Source of the DNA: Oscillospiraceae bacterium
GTDB taxonomy: Bacteria > Bacillota > Clostridia > Oscillospirales > Oscillospiraceae
DNA: 54,732 nucleotides
Direction: 5' to 3'
NCBI GenBank assembly: GCA_017429835.1
Contig: JAFROD010000050.1
Span: 1-54,732, forward strand
The position numbers were made by a program, and so were the translations under genes. Each line of letters opens with the position of its first letter. Positions within the stretch are counted from its first letter, which is position 1. Positions 54,551 through 54,732 of the stretch are shown in pieces. The notes under the pieces were generated by a model that was not told where the DNA came from, did no database searches, and worked only from the letters and a program-made list of their open reading frames with translations.

Positions 54551-54583
54551 AAGAAGCCTCCGGCGGTGAGCCGGAGGCTTCTT
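54551..54583. terminator. Bidirectional terminator between guaD and the SLH gene
   Basis: AAGAAGCCTCCGGC pairs perfectly with GCCGGAGGCTTCTT (14 bp, 5-nt loop). It serves the converging genes on both sides. Confidence 0.88.
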
Positions 54584-54617
54584 CTGCTATATTCGAACCA
54601 TCAGTTTGAGTTTTCGA

Positions 54618-54732
54618 TCAGTCGAACGGGTTGGGGTCTTTGTCGAGGAGCTCCTGCGCCGCTTTCGCGCCGGCAGGGTCGAGGAAGCGGAACATCATCG
54701 CCGCGATCTGCGCGCGCGTCGCGTATTCCTGC
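54618..54732 (-). CDS. C-terminal end of an S-layer-homology protein (cut by window edge)
   Basis: The last 38 codons of a minus-strand gene are present, ending TGA at 54620-54618. They read ...QEYATRAQIAAMMFRFLDPAGAKAAQELLDKDPNPFD. The block TRAQIAAMMFRFL is the end of an S-layer homology domain (compare TRAQCAKMMTVF in the protein at 48347). So this is the end of a second surface protein anchored to the secondary cell-wall polymer. The rest of the gene lies outside the window. Confidence 0.75.
   Translation of the reverse strand, partial: QEYATRAQIAAMMFRFLDPAGAKAAQELLDKDPNPFD

Overview
This window looks like a chromosome segment of an endospore-forming, moderately GC-rich member of the Clostridia, probably Oscillospirales-like. 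The case rests on spoIVA with a sigma-E-like promoter, a YlmC/YmxH sporulation protein, Firmicutes-type ribosome binding sites, a preQ1-I riboswitch and dispersed repeats of the Oscillospirales kind. The genus cannot be fixed from the sequence alone.

Layout. Bases 1-1425 hold a leftward operon of two flavodoxin-like proteins and a TetR regulator, with a perfect 18-bp inverted-repeat operator over its promoter. Bases 1419-2122 hold a reverse-transcriptase-like remnant and several terminator hairpins. Bases 2123-33409 are two integrative elements in tandem, bounded by three identical 23-bp copies of the 3' end of a tRNA-Val(GAC) gene (2123, 15803, 33387); the intact tRNA gene lies at the right end (33387-33463, minus strand). 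Each element carries its own tyrosine integrase next to its right-hand copy. Bases 33464-54732 are core chromosome: pyrF-like gene, spoIVA, an RNA methyltransferase, a lipid kinase, a preQ1-regulated queT operon, rpsB-tsf, coaX, an S-layer-anchored lysozyme-like protein, truA, cca and a guanine deaminase.

Element A (2123-15825) carries a class II Fic protein and a complete type I-C CRISPR-Cas locus in the order cas3-cas5-cas8c(with internal cas11c)-cas7-cas4-cas1-cas2, a leader and a 12-repeat array. After the array come an orphan promoter with a terminated, structured transcript (candidate small RNA), a candidate pseudoknot, an XRE-like regulator, remnants of a plasmid-type replication module (truncated Rep), an excisionase and the integrase.

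Element B (15803-33409) is a defence island. A two-gene module pairs an AlbA_2/GHKL protein with an unrecognised 521-aa protein that has a PD-(D/E)xK-like signature; it is flanked by a duplicated DUF6061 gene. A second AlbA_2 regulator then precedes a four-gene operon: type III restriction subunit, an AT-rich unknown gene, type III methyltransferase and a DUF4062/TIR-like protein. Similar CAACGC/GCGTTG inverted repeats precede the regulator and the operon, suggesting shared control. A large candidate structured RNA, oriT-like repeats and a MobV-like relaxase follow. One oriT-like motif also occurs in relaxase-less element A, so B may mobilise A in trans.

The strongest candidates for something undescribed are the AlbA_2 plus PD-(D/E)xK module, the four-gene type III restriction operon, the roughly 280-nt RNA upstream of the relaxase and the small RNA behind the CRISPR array. 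None could be tested by database search here.
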